A stretch of DNA of 57,500 bases from Deltaproteobacteria bacterium. GTDB taxonomy: Bacteria > Bdellovibrionota_B > Oligoflexia > Oligoflexales > Bog-1112. Positions 31,837 through 40,574 of the stretch are shown here, piece after piece (position 1 is the stretch's first letter; each line of letters begins with the position of its first letter). A program made the translations under genes and the position numbers. The notes under the pieces were generated by a model. The model saw nothing but the letters and a program-made list of their open reading frames with translations. It was not told the DNA's origin and did not search any database. The DNA is taken from positions 1 through 57,500 of the forward strand of contig JAHFAI010000006.1 in the NCBI GenBank assembly GCA_023250635.1, given 5' to 3'.

Positions 31837-33384
31837 TTACTTCCTCTCCAAGCTCCGCTTCTCCAAATTCTCAAGAGCTGGCCCTTCGATCACCCGCCCC
31901 TCCAGGTCAAAGCGAGAGGAGTGACAGGGGCAATCCCAGGACTTTTCCAAGGGATTATATCTAACGATACAGCCGAGATGGGTACAGACAGCAGAAACAC
32001 ATTGATAAGCATCGGCACCCTGGCGATACACAGCTAATTTTTTGCAGCCATGGTTGATAACCCCCCCCTCACCCACTTCAATGTCAGCGAGCGCTTCCTT
32101 AGAGGGAAGATACCTTCCGGCGAGAAAGTGGCAACTCACCTCAAAACCCTCTTGGATTACCGCTCGTAAAGAGCGAATCATTGCGCAGCGTTCGGATTGA
32201 TAGAGATCTGCCCAAGGGTTTTTGCGTTTAAGAATCGAATCACTGACAATCATGCCTGCTAGACTACCAAAAACCAGACCGTCGGCAGAAAATCCCGTCA
32301 TGTAGTAAAGTTTTTCCGAATCCTTACCTATATAGGGAAGAGCATCGGCAGAATAATAGGACTGTGCCGCCCATCCGTAGCGTTCATTACCGAGAACAAA
32401 ACGTTCTCCGAGGTATCGCTCGAAGGTTGCAAAGGGGGTTTCGCTAGCGGTCCGATGTCCGGTTTTATGAAGGTCACCGATCAATACTAAATAATGCTTT
32501 TTCTCTTTATTACTATAGCGCCGTAAGGAATATTCCTCGTGGTCAATGCCCCAGAAAATACCCGGAGGCATCGCCTCGTCAATGGTGTCGACCGCCAAGG
32601 CTATTTCCCGTATCCCCGCAAGTTTGATTTGCATGGTCAAAAAACCTTTAGGAATATGGGTTGCCATTACTACAATTTTGCCACTGAGCTCTCCTTCCCC
32701 TGTAAAGACCCTTGCTCCCTGGGCATCGATTCGTAGCACTGGTGACTGCTCGTACACCTTTACCGAGGGGGGCAACTGTTTCGCTAGGCCCCGAACATAA
32801 GCGAGGGGATTGATCTGCCCTTGATTGGCGATACGTAGGAGCCTATCGACGGCAAAGGGCAAGGGATTTTGACTAGCTTTGAGCTTCTTTACCGCGAACT
32901 GACAGACTCGAGCTGCCGCTAGCTCTCGGGCAAGAAAGCTCTCACCTTTGGTCGATGATTTTTCTAAATAGTAGTGAAACGGCACTCGCTTGAAATCGCA
33001 GTCGATGCCATTGGTAAAAACCAGCTCTTCCATAAAGTCTATGGCCCGAGCACGAGATTGATACACTCGTTTGGCAGTGGTGCTTCCATAGGACGAAAGA
33101 ATTGCGCTAAGAGGCGTACTGGTGAGTTCATAGAGATTGCCGGTGGAGCAGGCGGTTGTCCCCATGCCGATTTTTCGAGCTTCAATCACGGCAACCGCAA
33201 TACCTGCCTTACCCAAAAGATATGCGGTAGTAAGTCCGCTTATTCCACCGCCAATGATGATCACCTCGGTGCTTTCACTGCCTTGTAGCTGAGGAAAACT
33301 CTGGGCGGCGCCTCCCGTGGCTTCCCACAGGGACTGCAAGGGCAATGAATTCTTGGTCTGCATATATTTCCCGCTCTTAGGCAT
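31837..33384 (-). CDS. FAD-dependent oxidoreductase with C-terminal Rieske domain
   Basis: A 515-residue fusion. The N-terminal part is a DAO-type flavoprotein with the dinucleotide motif VIIIGGGISGLTTAYLLGKAG; the last 60 residues are a Rieske [2Fe-2S] domain with CTHLGC (C467, H469) and CPCH (C485, H488). This architecture matches the YhfW-like family, whose substrate is unsettled. Electrons presumably pass between the flavin and the cluster. An alternative start at the second Met (33363, preceded by GGGA) would trim seven residues and has the better ribosome site. It is in a minus-strand run, 83 bases after the nucleotidase gene, and its 3' end touches a decayed repeat hairpin. Confidence 0.88.
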   Translation of the reverse strand: MPKSGKYMQTKNSLPLQSLWEATGGAAQSFPQLQGSESTEVIIIGGGISGLTTAYLLGKAGIAVAVIEARKIGMGTTACSTGNLYELTSTPLSAILSSYGSTTAKRVYQSRARAIDFMEELVFTNGIDCDFKRVPFHYYLEKSSTKGESFLARELAAARVCQFAVKKLKASQNPLPFAVDRLLRIANQGQINPLAYVRGLAKQLPPSVKVYEQSPVLRIDAQGARVFTGEGELSGKIVVMATHIPKGFLTMQIKLAGIREIALAVDTIDEAMPPGIFWGIDHEEYSLRRYSNKEKKHYLVLIGDLHKTGHRTASETPFATFERYLGERFVLGNERYGWAAQSYYSADALPYIGKDSEKLYYMTGFSADGLVFGSLAGMIVSDSILKRKNPWADLYQSERCAMIRSLRAVIQEGFEVSCHFLAGRYLPSKEALADIEVGEGGVINHGCKKLAVYRQGADAYQCVSAVCTHLGCIVRYNPLEKSWDCPCHSSRFDLEGRVIEGPALENLEKRSLERK

Positions 33385-33442
33385 TTTTTACCATTAGAGC
33401 GTAAAAGCAACACAAGATCCACGGGCATGCGGTTCGGTTTTG

Positions 33443-33466
33443 GGGACACTCACCGTAATCGAAACT
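33443..33466. repeat. 24-base direct repeat, copy 1
   Basis: An exact 24-base match (starting gggacactcaccg) to 35464-35487, in the same orientation. This copy begins one base beyond the stop codon of the nucleotidase gene on the minus strand, while the other lies inside the end of the gene upstream. The two copies therefore bracket the nucleotidase gene. Confidence 0.85.
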
Positions 33467-33467
33467 T

Positions 33468-35354
33468 CTAGTGATCATCCATAACCCCGCACTTATCAGC
33501 AAAACGCTCCCCAAAAGCTTGATACTCAGTGGGCAGATATTGCTCTCGCGCGAGGTTATGCAAAACCCTCAGATCACGAAGATCATATTTTTTTCCCTCG
33601 GCATTCTTGGGATCCAAGCCAACAAGGGCTTTGACTAAGACGCCCAGCATACGAATGGAGGTCAGCCGCGCCCACTCATAAAAGATAGATTCTGCAAGAA
33701 AAATGCTGGTACCCACATGATAGAGCTTGCGATACTCAATTGCCTTCCCATCGATTTTAAGATCTTTAATTTCTCCCGCAATCATTAACCTCCCACTGAT
33801 AATTCCGCGAGCACGCACTTGAAAACTCACATTGCGCGAAAAAGTTGGGGTAGCCTCCATCATATCTCTACTGGTACCAACCAAGGCACTGATCAAGGTT
33901 GATATCTCATACCCAGTCAGGTAAAAAGTCACCACAGGAAAGCCATGACGAAAGTGGAATTTCCCCTTATCCATCCAGGTGAAAAACCCTTCTCCCGCTA
34001 TAGCTTCGACGATTTCACCGTAAGTATAGTCTTGGTTACCCTTAACCCCTCCACGCATAGAAAGATCAATTGCGGAAAAATACAAATCCAGAGGTTTTTG
34101 AGCCGAAACTTCTAAAAATCGTTTGTCGGTATTTAGTCCTCTCAAAATAGTGGTCATTACTTTCCACGAAAATTCGTCATTAATAGTGAGCTTATGGTTA
34201 TAGTCTTGGTCAAACCTACCCATAGGGGTGTTATCGCCTAAATGAGGCTTGCAGGGTTCAGCCTCAAGCATTGAATTGAGAGTGGTTTTATTTTCGAACC
34301 ATTTTGAAAAAAACCACCCCTCGCTCTCCTTGACGTGGCCCTGACTGATCGAATCCTGAACAATTGGATGGAGAGAATGACTGAGTGCAGAAAGACGCTG
34401 GCCTTCAAAATCACCTGGGCGTGTATTATAAGTAAAGTCAAATACTCCAAATTCCCGGCCACCGTGCCCAGCCTGCATGAATGGAATTTTTAAAGTAGCA
34501 GTCTGTTTAAAATATTCTTGATGAGTATGACCTGCTATTAAAATATCAACACCATGTAATTTGCCAAGCAACTCTTCGTCTTCCTTAACCAGAAGATCTT
34601 GACTACCACCGTGAAACAGCAGCACTACTAAATCGACGCCACGCCGAATTATATTGATCTCTTGCTGCAATTTTTCGGCATACGCCTTTTCGCCGCCAAT
34701 AAATTCAAGAGTCTCCAAAGGTTTTATTTCAAACCCATGAAGGCCCATGGCGATATTCTCGGAAAATTTATTTTGGCGGGTACTCTTGCTCCCTTTTAGC
34801 GCCGTAACCCCCATTGCACCGACCACCGCAATTTTAATTGTTTTACCGCTTGAGGGTAAGCGACGAGTTAAAACCACATGGGAAACAATTAAATCAGGAT
34901 AGCCTAGAAGGAGATGGTGGGGCACGGTGGTGCCTACCAGGGGAATGCTAAATTGCTTGCGTGTTTTTGCATTGAAGGCCTTATGCAAAATCCGATTAAA
35001 ACCAAAGAGACCAGGGTCAAATTCATGATTTCCAATGGTCACCGCGTCGTATTTTAATGCTTCAAAAAAAGCTAACTCTACCGGGAGATCGTCATCTTCA
35101 CTAATGGCAGGCAAGGCATCAAGAGTTCCCGAAAACCAATCGCCCGCATCAAATTTTAACACCACTCTTTCTTGACGCTCTCCTTCGATGCTTTCAGCAC
35201 TAATCGCCTTAGCTAATTCGGGAAGCCGTCGGGATGAATGGAGGTCATTAGTATGAATGATTCTAATTTTAACCTCTTCTGCCCACACCCTTGTGGAGAG
35301 TAAAGCGCTTACCATTCCCCATGCTAAGATCAGAGTACTGGTTTTTTTTAGCAT
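33468..35354 (-). CDS. UshA-like secreted 5'-nucleotidase/metallophosphoesterase
   Basis: A 628-residue exported protein with a signal peptide (MLKKTSTLILAWGMVSALLSTRVWA). The metallophosphoesterase domain shows IIHTNDLHSS, KFDAGDWFSG, TIGNHEFDPG, VLLFHGGSQD and ILIAGHTHQEYF, the five metal-binding motifs. The C-terminal substrate domain of 5'-nucleotidases follows, with a longer spacer than in UshA and the LTGYEIST region. Such enzymes hydrolyse nucleotides or UDP-sugars in the periplasm so that nucleosides can be taken up. The gene is bracketed by a 24-base direct repeat, which suggests it came in by recombination or sits in a duplicated segment. Class is firm; natural substrate is not. Confidence 0.9.
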   Translation of the reverse strand: MLKKTSTLILAWGMVSALLSTRVWAEEVKIRIIHTNDLHSSRRLPELAKAISAESIEGERQERVVLKFDAGDWFSGTLDALPAISEDDDLPVELAFFEALKYDAVTIGNHEFDPGLFGFNRILHKAFNAKTRKQFSIPLVGTTVPHHLLLGYPDLIVSHVVLTRRLPSSGKTIKIAVVGAMGVTALKGSKSTRQNKFSENIAMGLHGFEIKPLETLEFIGGEKAYAEKLQQEINIIRRGVDLVVLLFHGGSQDLLVKEDEELLGKLHGVDILIAGHTHQEYFKQTATLKIPFMQAGHGGREFGVFDFTYNTRPGDFEGQRLSALSHSLHPIVQDSISQGHVKESEGWFFSKWFENKTTLNSMLEAEPCKPHLGDNTPMGRFDQDYNHKLTINDEFSWKVMTTILRGLNTDKRFLEVSAQKPLDLYFSAIDLSMRGGVKGNQDYTYGEIVEAIAGEGFFTWMDKGKFHFRHGFPVVTFYLTGYEISTLISALVGTSRDMMEATPTFSRNVSFQVRARGIISGRLMIAGEIKDLKIDGKAIEYRKLYHVGTSIFLAESIFYEWARLTSIRMLGVLVKALVGLDPKNAEGKKYDLRDLRVLHNLAREQYLPTEYQAFGERFADKCGVMDDH

Positions 35355-35438
35355 GACTACCCCCGAGTTTTTCTTAAGGTGTGAAAAACTGGAAAATTAT
35401 TATATTTTTTCATCGGGATCAGCCAGCTATAACTTAAG

Positions 35439-36599
35439 CTATTTTTTCTCAGGCAGCATTTCAGGGACACTCACCGTAATCGAAACTGATGGTTTTTCCA
35501 ACGGAAAATTACCCATAAAGGTTCCGGCAGCTTTCCCCAAAATCACGCTTAATTCCGCAGCCTGAGAGGAAAAGAGCTGCTCCTCATCCCCAAGAATCAG
35601 CAAGCCTTTACGAGCCCAAAGATTTGCTGATGTGCGATACCCCTTGGCAAGCAGGGACTTTGCCTTATCCAGGCACTCTTGAATCAGCATCTCTTGAGGC
35701 TGTAACCGACAAGCACTGCTATAGGGGGTGGTAAGAACTTCATTGGTCACTTCATCAGCAGAACGGTGCGTCAAGGTGGTTAGCGAAACAAAGTAAGCGT
35801 CAAGGAGACCTTTCTGAATCTCCGCTTTACTGAGTGCGCCATCCATAAAATTCTCACCGAAGCCAATAAAGCTTTCGACATCGTCTCTGCGTACCATTAA
35901 AAGGTTTTCGCCCTGAGCATTGCCCTCGGGAAATAATTCCAAATAATTTTTAACTCCCCGCAGGTAACAAAAATCTCCTGGGCGTAACTGCTCGCAAGGA
36001 ATGCCCACAAAATAATTCCCAATAAAGGAACTAATCACCAGCGGTCGTGAATCTCCTTCTGATAAAGCAAGGCGACGATCAAGGGCACTTAGCGCTTCGA
36101 GATCTATGCCTTTTAGCTGGCAATACAGTGCGAACATATAAGTCTGGGCTAAACCCCGTGCTAAAGTGCAGTCAAGAATAAGTTGGCTCGAATTATAAGC
36201 AAGATCTTCAAGAACATCGAGGATTCTTACTCTCTCTGGAAGAAGTGGCTCATGAGAAATATACGAATCGCCTCCTGAACCATAGGATAAAATCCATAGC
36301 CCTGACAACCTACTGCCCAGTTCATTTCGCTCCAGAACACGCAGGACGTAATCCTCAGCCTCCTCATGGGCTTGACACGGAAATAACGAAGCGTATTGAC
36401 GATCTTCCTGGGTAAGCTGCAATAAGCTTAAGGTCTTATGTTTAGGGAAACGCCCTTTTTCACTTAATTTTTGCAGGAATAATGCCGTCTTATCTATAAG
36501 AACGCCATCGAAACTGCCGGTACCAATGCTTGTGCTTGCCTGCAAATGAGCAGACCAACTCAACAAGAGCATGAAAATAAAGCAAAAAGCGACTTTCAT
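35439..36599 (-). CDS. Exported protein with prokaryotic transglutaminase-like features
   Basis: A 386-residue protein with a signal peptide (MKVAFCFIFMLLLSWSAHLQA). The middle part has the layout of Tgl-type protein-glutamine gamma-glutamyltransferases: an acidic residue-Cys pair in LILDCTLARGLAQTYMF, then LRPGDFCYLRGVKNYLELFPEG, QGENLLMV and FIGFGENFMDG. In the spore-coat enzyme Tgl the Cys is catalytic and a GHG-type site supplies His; here that position is GFG, so the His may be absent or elsewhere. Cross-linking activity is therefore only a suggestion. The C-terminus (VSITVSVPEML) lies inside a 24-base direct repeat also found past the next gene. AAAAGGA precedes the ATG and a promoter lies at 36631-36658. 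Confidence 0.5.
   Translation of the reverse strand: MKVAFCFIFMLLLSWSAHLQASTSIGTGSFDGVLIDKTALFLQKLSEKGRFPKHKTLSLLQLTQEDRQYASLFPCQAHEEAEDYVLRVLERNELGSRLSGLWILSYGSGGDSYISHEPLLPERVRILDVLEDLAYNSSQLILDCTLARGLAQTYMFALYCQLKGIDLEALSALDRRLALSEGDSRPLVISSFIGNYFVGIPCEQLRPGDFCYLRGVKNYLELFPEGNAQGENLLMVRRDDVESFIGFGENFMDGALSKAEIQKGLLDAYFVSLTTLTHRSADEVTNEVLTTPYSSACRLQPQEMLIQECLDKAKSLLAKGYRTSANLWARKGLLILGDEEQLFSSQAAELSVILGKAAGTFMGNFPLEKPSVSITVSVPEMLPEKK
35464..35487. repeat. 24-base direct repeat, copy 2
   Basis: Exact match to 33443-33466, 2021 bases away. This copy encodes the SITVSVP residues at the end of the transglutaminase-like protein, so it is probably the ancestral copy. Confidence 0.85.
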
Positions 36600-36630
36600 T
36601 AAAAATTCCTTTTAAGAGCATTTTACGCCG

Positions 36631-36658
36631 ATGCTAAACTATACTCCTGGCGGGTCAA
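36631..36658 (-). promoter_or_regulatory. Promoter of the transglutaminase-like gene
   Basis: On the minus strand TTGACC (36653-36658) and TAGCAT (36631-36636) are 16 bases apart. This gives a leader of about 30 bases before the ATG at 36599. Confidence 0.5.
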
Positions 36659-36712
36659 GTTTTTTTTAGGCTTATTAAAGAATTTCTGTACAGCCCCGAA
36701 TTTAAAGGGATT

Positions 36713-36750
36713 TAATTAGGCCGTGGCGCGAAAGCGCCACGGCCTAATTA
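36713..36750 (+). repeat. Lone GAAA-loop hairpin of the element A family
   Basis: A perfect 17-pair stem (36713-36729 with 36734-36750) closed by GAAA. Its inner part, GGCCGTGGCGC and its complement, is identical to the left end hairpin of element A at 52810-52835. TAATTA flanks it on both sides. It lies between the end of the SDR gene and the start region of the transglutaminase-like gene. No fold-back core follows, so this looks like a minimal unit. Confidence 0.85.
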
Positions 36751-36847
36751 CACCATAAAAATCAAAGCTCAAAGCAGGCGGAGCGAAAAACGAAAAAAAA
36801 GAGGCAGGACCGTTCCCGCAAGGGAAAACCACCAACGACGGGGTTTG

Positions 36848-37591
36848 TTAGGTAAAATACTGCCCACCATTGATATTAATCGTCTGACCGGTAATATAAG
36901 CAGCAGCCGGGGAACACAGAAACCAAGCAGCAGCTGCTACTTCCTCAGGCAGACCGATCCGACCAAGGGGCACTGCTTGGAGCTTTTTAATAAAATCCAG
37001 CGTACCTATTTCTTGTTGCAGCATATCGGTAGCGATCAACCCGGGGGCGATAGCGTTGACGGTAATGCCAGCAAAACCGTAGACCTTTGCCATCGAACGG
37101 GTTAGACCAATCAAGGCAGCCTTTGAGACTGCATAATGCACCGCAAGATTGCCGCCCCACTGACCACCAATAGAGGAAAGATTGACCATACTACCCCTTC
37201 GCCCCAGAACGCGCCAGCGCTCAGCTATCTGCTGACTCAAATAAAAAACCCCGCGAATATTAGTGTTCATTGCCAAATCCCAATCATCGAGGCTGATTTC
37301 AGCGAAGGGTTTTTGCTGCAAATAAGCTGCGTTGTTGATCAAGGCATCAGGCAAGAAATCAATCGCTGCCAGGTGAGCCTGCAGGGCATCTATGGAAGAT
37401 GGCTCTGCTTGATCAAGCAAAGCACAGCTTATGTTCGCACCTTTTTGACTATGGTAAGCCACCAATTGTTCGGCAAGTTCGCGTTGACAATGATAGGTAA
37501 ACAGTACCTGCGCACCCTGAGTGACAAAATGCTCAACTATGCTTTTACCAATACCACGACTACCACCGGTGATTAATACCTGCTTAAGCAT
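36848..37591 (-). CDS. Short-chain dehydrogenase/reductase (FabG-like)
   Basis: A 247-residue NAD(P)-dependent SDR. It has the cofactor motif TGGSRGIGKSI near residue 9, NNAA, the active-site Ser in NLSSIGGQWG, and the YAVSKAA catalytic motif, ending in GQTINING as in FabG. I start at the ATG at 37591, which overlaps the stop codon of the TPP enzyme gene (ATGCTTAA), so translation is probably coupled; a start further upstream would add 17 unrelated residues. It is the last gene of a four-gene operon and is more likely to reduce the product of that pathway than to serve fatty-acid synthesis. Confidence 0.9.
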   Translation of the reverse strand: MLKQVLITGGSRGIGKSIVEHFVTQGAQVLFTYHCQRELAEQLVAYHSQKGANISCALLDQAEPSSIDALQAHLAAIDFLPDALINNAAYLQQKPFAEISLDDWDLAMNTNIRGVFYLSQQIAERWRVLGRRGSMVNLSSIGGQWGGNLAVHYAVSKAALIGLTRSMAKVYGFAGITVNAIAPGLIATDMLQQEIGTLDFIKKLQAVPLGRIGLPEEVAAAAWFLCSPAAAYITGQTININGGQYFT

Positions 37592-39314
37592 AGGGCCACA
37601 TTTTATCCATGGTTTGACCAGCAAGGAGCATAGGCACCACATCTTCTTGGCGATGAATATGGCAATGCACTAAGGCCGGGCCGGTCTGTTCAAGAAACTC
37701 GGGAACCGTTGCACGCATTTCTGCCGACGAGTTTATTTTATAGGCTTTTATACCGTAGGCGCGTGCGATAGCATCAAAATCAGGGTTCCACTTCCCCCCC
37801 GTCGAAGGATCTTCGGACCAATTAAAGTTTTGAAACTGCGAAACAATTCCTAGGCGATTGTTATCAAGGACGATAATTTTCAACGAAACTTGGTATTCAA
37901 TAATCGCAGCAAATTCTTGGATATTGATTTGCAAGGACCCATCCCCCACAAAGCACAGTACATCGACCCCTGGATTTGCCATGGCGGCACCGATAGCCGA
38001 TGGTAAATCATAGCCCATGGAGCCATGGCCACCGGAGGTCAACCAGCGTCGATGGGGTGTAGCCAAAGCAAAATGCCGAGCCACCCATTGCTGGTGAGAA
38101 CCAACCCCGGTTACCACCACACAATCACGGTTATTTTTAAGATAGCGCTCGCTAACAAATTCGATCACCTCTTGGGGGTGAAAAAGCCCGTCATTTTTAG
38201 GATAAGCAAGGCTAAATTCTTCCTTCCAGCCTGCGAGCTGGGCGAGCCATTCCTGACGCGCAGGTTTAGCTGCCGTGGTCAGCAAGGCACTTTGACTAAG
38301 GATCTCCCCAAGGGCTAGCCCGGCATCGACGCAAAGGGTAAGATCCTGACGAATGCGACTATACGAAATTTCTGTAGGATCGATGTCGATGCGCACGATT
38401 TTTGCCTGGGGAGCAAAATCCTGACAACGATTCCCGGTTTGGCGAATATCCAAACGAGCGCCGAGCACGATAACCAAATCGCTATGGTGAATCGCCTTAT
38501 TGGCATATTGGGTGCCAGTATGTCCCAAAAAGCCAAGGCTCAACGAATGCTCGCTGGGAAAGGCACTTAAGCCCAGTAAGCTCATCACCACGGGAACCTG
38601 CTGCTGTTCAACTAATTGGCGTAATAGACCACTGGCTTTAGCAGCTAAGACCCCCTGTCCCACTAACAGCACGGGACGTTCTGCTTGACTGAGCAGTAAG
38701 GCAGTTTTGGCCAGCTGCTGGGTAAGCTCCTCGTTTAACGAGGACCCAAGAAGGGGAGCATCCGCTTGTTTCACCCGCTCAGGGGCCTTGATAACCAAAC
38801 TTCGTTGCACGTCCATGGGTAGATCGACCACCACCGGCCCAGCTCGGCCTTCCTTTGCTAAAGCAAAGGCTCGATCAAAAAGTTCACCAACGCTATCGGT
38901 ATCGGTAGCCAGAAACACTGCTTTAGCAATGGGACGCATCATGGCAACGCAGTCGATTTCCTGGAAGCCGCGTTGACGCACTGGACGATCACCGCGCATA
39001 TCCCCACGACCTACTTGACCGGTGACCACCACCAAGGGTGTAGAATCGAAATATGCATCGGCTACCGGGGTAACAATATTCGTTGCTCCCGGGCCACTGG
39101 TCACCATCACCACCTGGGGCTGGCCACTCAGGCGTGCTTCAGCAAGAGCTGCATAACCTGCACCTTGCTCATGGCGAGCGCAGAAATAGGTAAGGCCTCG
39201 CTTAAGCGACGAATCAAGGGTCGGCGCAATGGTGCCACCGGGATAGAGATAGAGTTTTTTGATTCCATGGCGAACAAAACTATCGGCAATAAGATCAGCA
39301 CCAATCATCATCAC
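37584..39314 (-). CDS. Thiamine-diphosphate-dependent enzyme, acetolactate-synthase-like
   Basis: A 576-residue TPP enzyme of the acetolactate synthase/benzoylformate decarboxylase superfamily. The N-terminal domain has the catalytic Glu in ARHEQGAGYAA, the FAD-type central domain holds VLLVGQGVLAAKASG, and the TPP site is GDGSLQINIQEFAA with the pyrophosphate-magnesium Asp and Asn. It is too divergent, and has no small-subunit gene beside it, for me to call it IlvB. Related proteins in surface-polysaccharide loci handle sugars or 2-oxoacids. It follows the ATP-grasp gene by 18 bases and overlaps the SDR gene. Confidence 0.87.
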   Translation of the reverse strand: MMMIGADLIADSFVRHGIKKLYLYPGGTIAPTLDSSLKRGLTYFCARHEQGAGYAALAEARLSGQPQVVMVTSGPGATNIVTPVADAYFDSTPLVVVTGQVGRGDMRGDRPVRQRGFQEIDCVAMMRPIAKAVFLATDTDSVGELFDRAFALAKEGRAGPVVVDLPMDVQRSLVIKAPERVKQADAPLLGSSLNEELTQQLAKTALLLSQAERPVLLVGQGVLAAKASGLLRQLVEQQQVPVVMSLLGLSAFPSEHSLSLGFLGHTGTQYANKAIHHSDLVIVLGARLDIRQTGNRCQDFAPQAKIVRIDIDPTEISYSRIRQDLTLCVDAGLALGEILSQSALLTTAAKPARQEWLAQLAGWKEEFSLAYPKNDGLFHPQEVIEFVSERYLKNNRDCVVVTGVGSHQQWVARHFALATPHRRWLTSGGHGSMGYDLPSAIGAAMANPGVDVLCFVGDGSLQINIQEFAAIIEYQVSLKIIVLDNNRLGIVSQFQNFNWSEDPSTGGKWNPDFDAIARAYGIKAYKINSSAEMRATVPEFLEQTGPALVHCHIHRQEDVVPMLLAGQTMDKMWPYA

Positions 39315-39332
39315 TACCCTTCACCTGCGGGA

Positions 39333-40565
39333 TTAAGCAATTTCAATTCTGATCGTTTCATACACCCATTGAATACGCTCTTCGACCTGGCTGCGATTTT
39401 TCCCCTGGACGATAAACATCCCAAAGCGATCAGCATGGCTGCGAAGCGGTGGTATGGTGCAGCCCACTTCATAAGAAAATGCGAGCTTTTGCACCCAGCT
39501 TTGTTGACGAACCAGTTCTACCCCATGGATAGCCAGCAGGCGACCAGGAGGAGGGAAAAAATAGCGGTTAGCCACACACAACTGGGGCTCGGGCGTATAG
39601 GAGCTCAGCTCAAACTCCTCCCCCGTAGCCAAACGAATGCCCGCTTCGACGATATTTACGCCATAACCGAGAGGAATTAGACTTTCCGAAAAATCACCCC
39701 CGCTCAGCCGTGCTGCCACTTCGATTATTTTCGGTCCTTCAGCCGTAAGCACCAGATCACCTTTAATAATGCCATCACGGATGCCGAGGGCTTTGCTCGC
39801 TTTACTGATCAAACTATCCACTTGGCTAAGCTGCTCGGAGGAAAGGACACTGGGAACCCAACCTCCATTTTCGATAATATGGGGAGCAAACGCTGCAAGT
39901 TTTTCGTAATTGCGATCAGCAATCCCCGCAGTAATTACCGCGCTGTTTTTGATTATACTTTCCGTGCTCAACTGAAGCCCGAGAAGATACTCCTCGGCTA
40001 ACACCTGCCCACAAAAGCTCTCCGCTAGGCTGCGCTGATACAAGCTTCGCCAATCTCCGCGACCATCAAGAAGAAACACCCCTCGTGCACCACTGCGATC
40101 CACCGGTTTAATCACCACCGGCAGACCTTGTTGCTCAATAAAAACCGCAAGATCGTTTTCATCAGCTAATAAACGAAAAGCGGGGATTGGCACCCCCTGT
40201 TCAGCAAAACACTGCTTCATTTTATATTTATGGCAGGCCTTGATTGCTGCCGTCAAAGACAAAGCAGGTGTTTTCAAAAACTGAGCAACCTCAGCCACTA
40301 TTTCAGGAATATCCGAGCCCATTACGGTTATTCCAGCAATGTCCGAAAAGTAACGATAGGTTTTTAAATAGGAAATTATCCCCAGCACATCGCGAGTACT
40401 GACCACAGCGCTATCATCAGCAAGGTCAAAACCAGGTGAGGCGGGATTGCTATCGAACACCAAAACAAAATAGCCGAGGGCCTTGCCGGTCTTAATGGCA
40501 AAGAGCTGATCCGCACCTGCTCCCAAAAGTACCAAGACTTTTTGCTGATCTTGCTTATTGCTCAC
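39333..40565 (-). CDS. ATP-grasp ligase
   Basis: A 410-residue protein of the carbamoyl-phosphate-synthase/biotin-carboxylase-like ATP-grasp family. It has an N-terminal Rossmann-like domain (VLVLLGAGADQLFAIKTGKALG), then the grasp domains with LPVVIKPVDRSGARGV, the ATP-binding AEEYL region and the metal-binding KIIEVAARLSGG end. Such enzymes join a carboxylate to an amine, thiol or hydroxyl through an acyl-phosphate. It starts nine bases after the methyltransferase gene. Amino-acid ligation is the common activity, but the partners here cannot be read from sequence. Confidence 0.87.
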   Translation of the reverse strand: MSNKQDQQKVLVLLGAGADQLFAIKTGKALGYFVLVFDSNPASPGFDLADDSAVVSTRDVLGIISYLKTYRYFSDIAGITVMGSDIPEIVAEVAQFLKTPALSLTAAIKACHKYKMKQCFAEQGVPIPAFRLLADENDLAVFIEQQGLPVVIKPVDRSGARGVFLLDGRGDWRSLYQRSLAESFCGQVLAEEYLLGLQLSTESIIKNSAVITAGIADRNYEKLAAFAPHIIENGGWVPSVLSSEQLSQVDSLISKASKALGIRDGIIKGDLVLTAEGPKIIEVAARLSGGDFSESLIPLGYGVNIVEAGIRLATGEEFELSSYTPEPQLCVANRYFFPPPGRLLAIHGVELVRQQSWVQKLAFSYEVGCTIPPLRSHADRFGMFIVQGKNRSQVEERIQWVYETIRIEIA

Positions 40566-40574
40566 AATCTGCTC

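Noticed and set aside
37584-39314. IlvB acetolactate synthase of branched-chain amino-acid synthesis.
   Set aside because: No small regulatory subunit gene is next to it and the neighbours are a ligase, a methyltransferase and a reductase; only the TPP family is certain.
38973-39680. Long plus-strand open frame opposite the TPP and ATP-grasp genes.
   Set aside because: Composition is that of a reverse-strand shadow, and it crosses the boundary between two clear genes.
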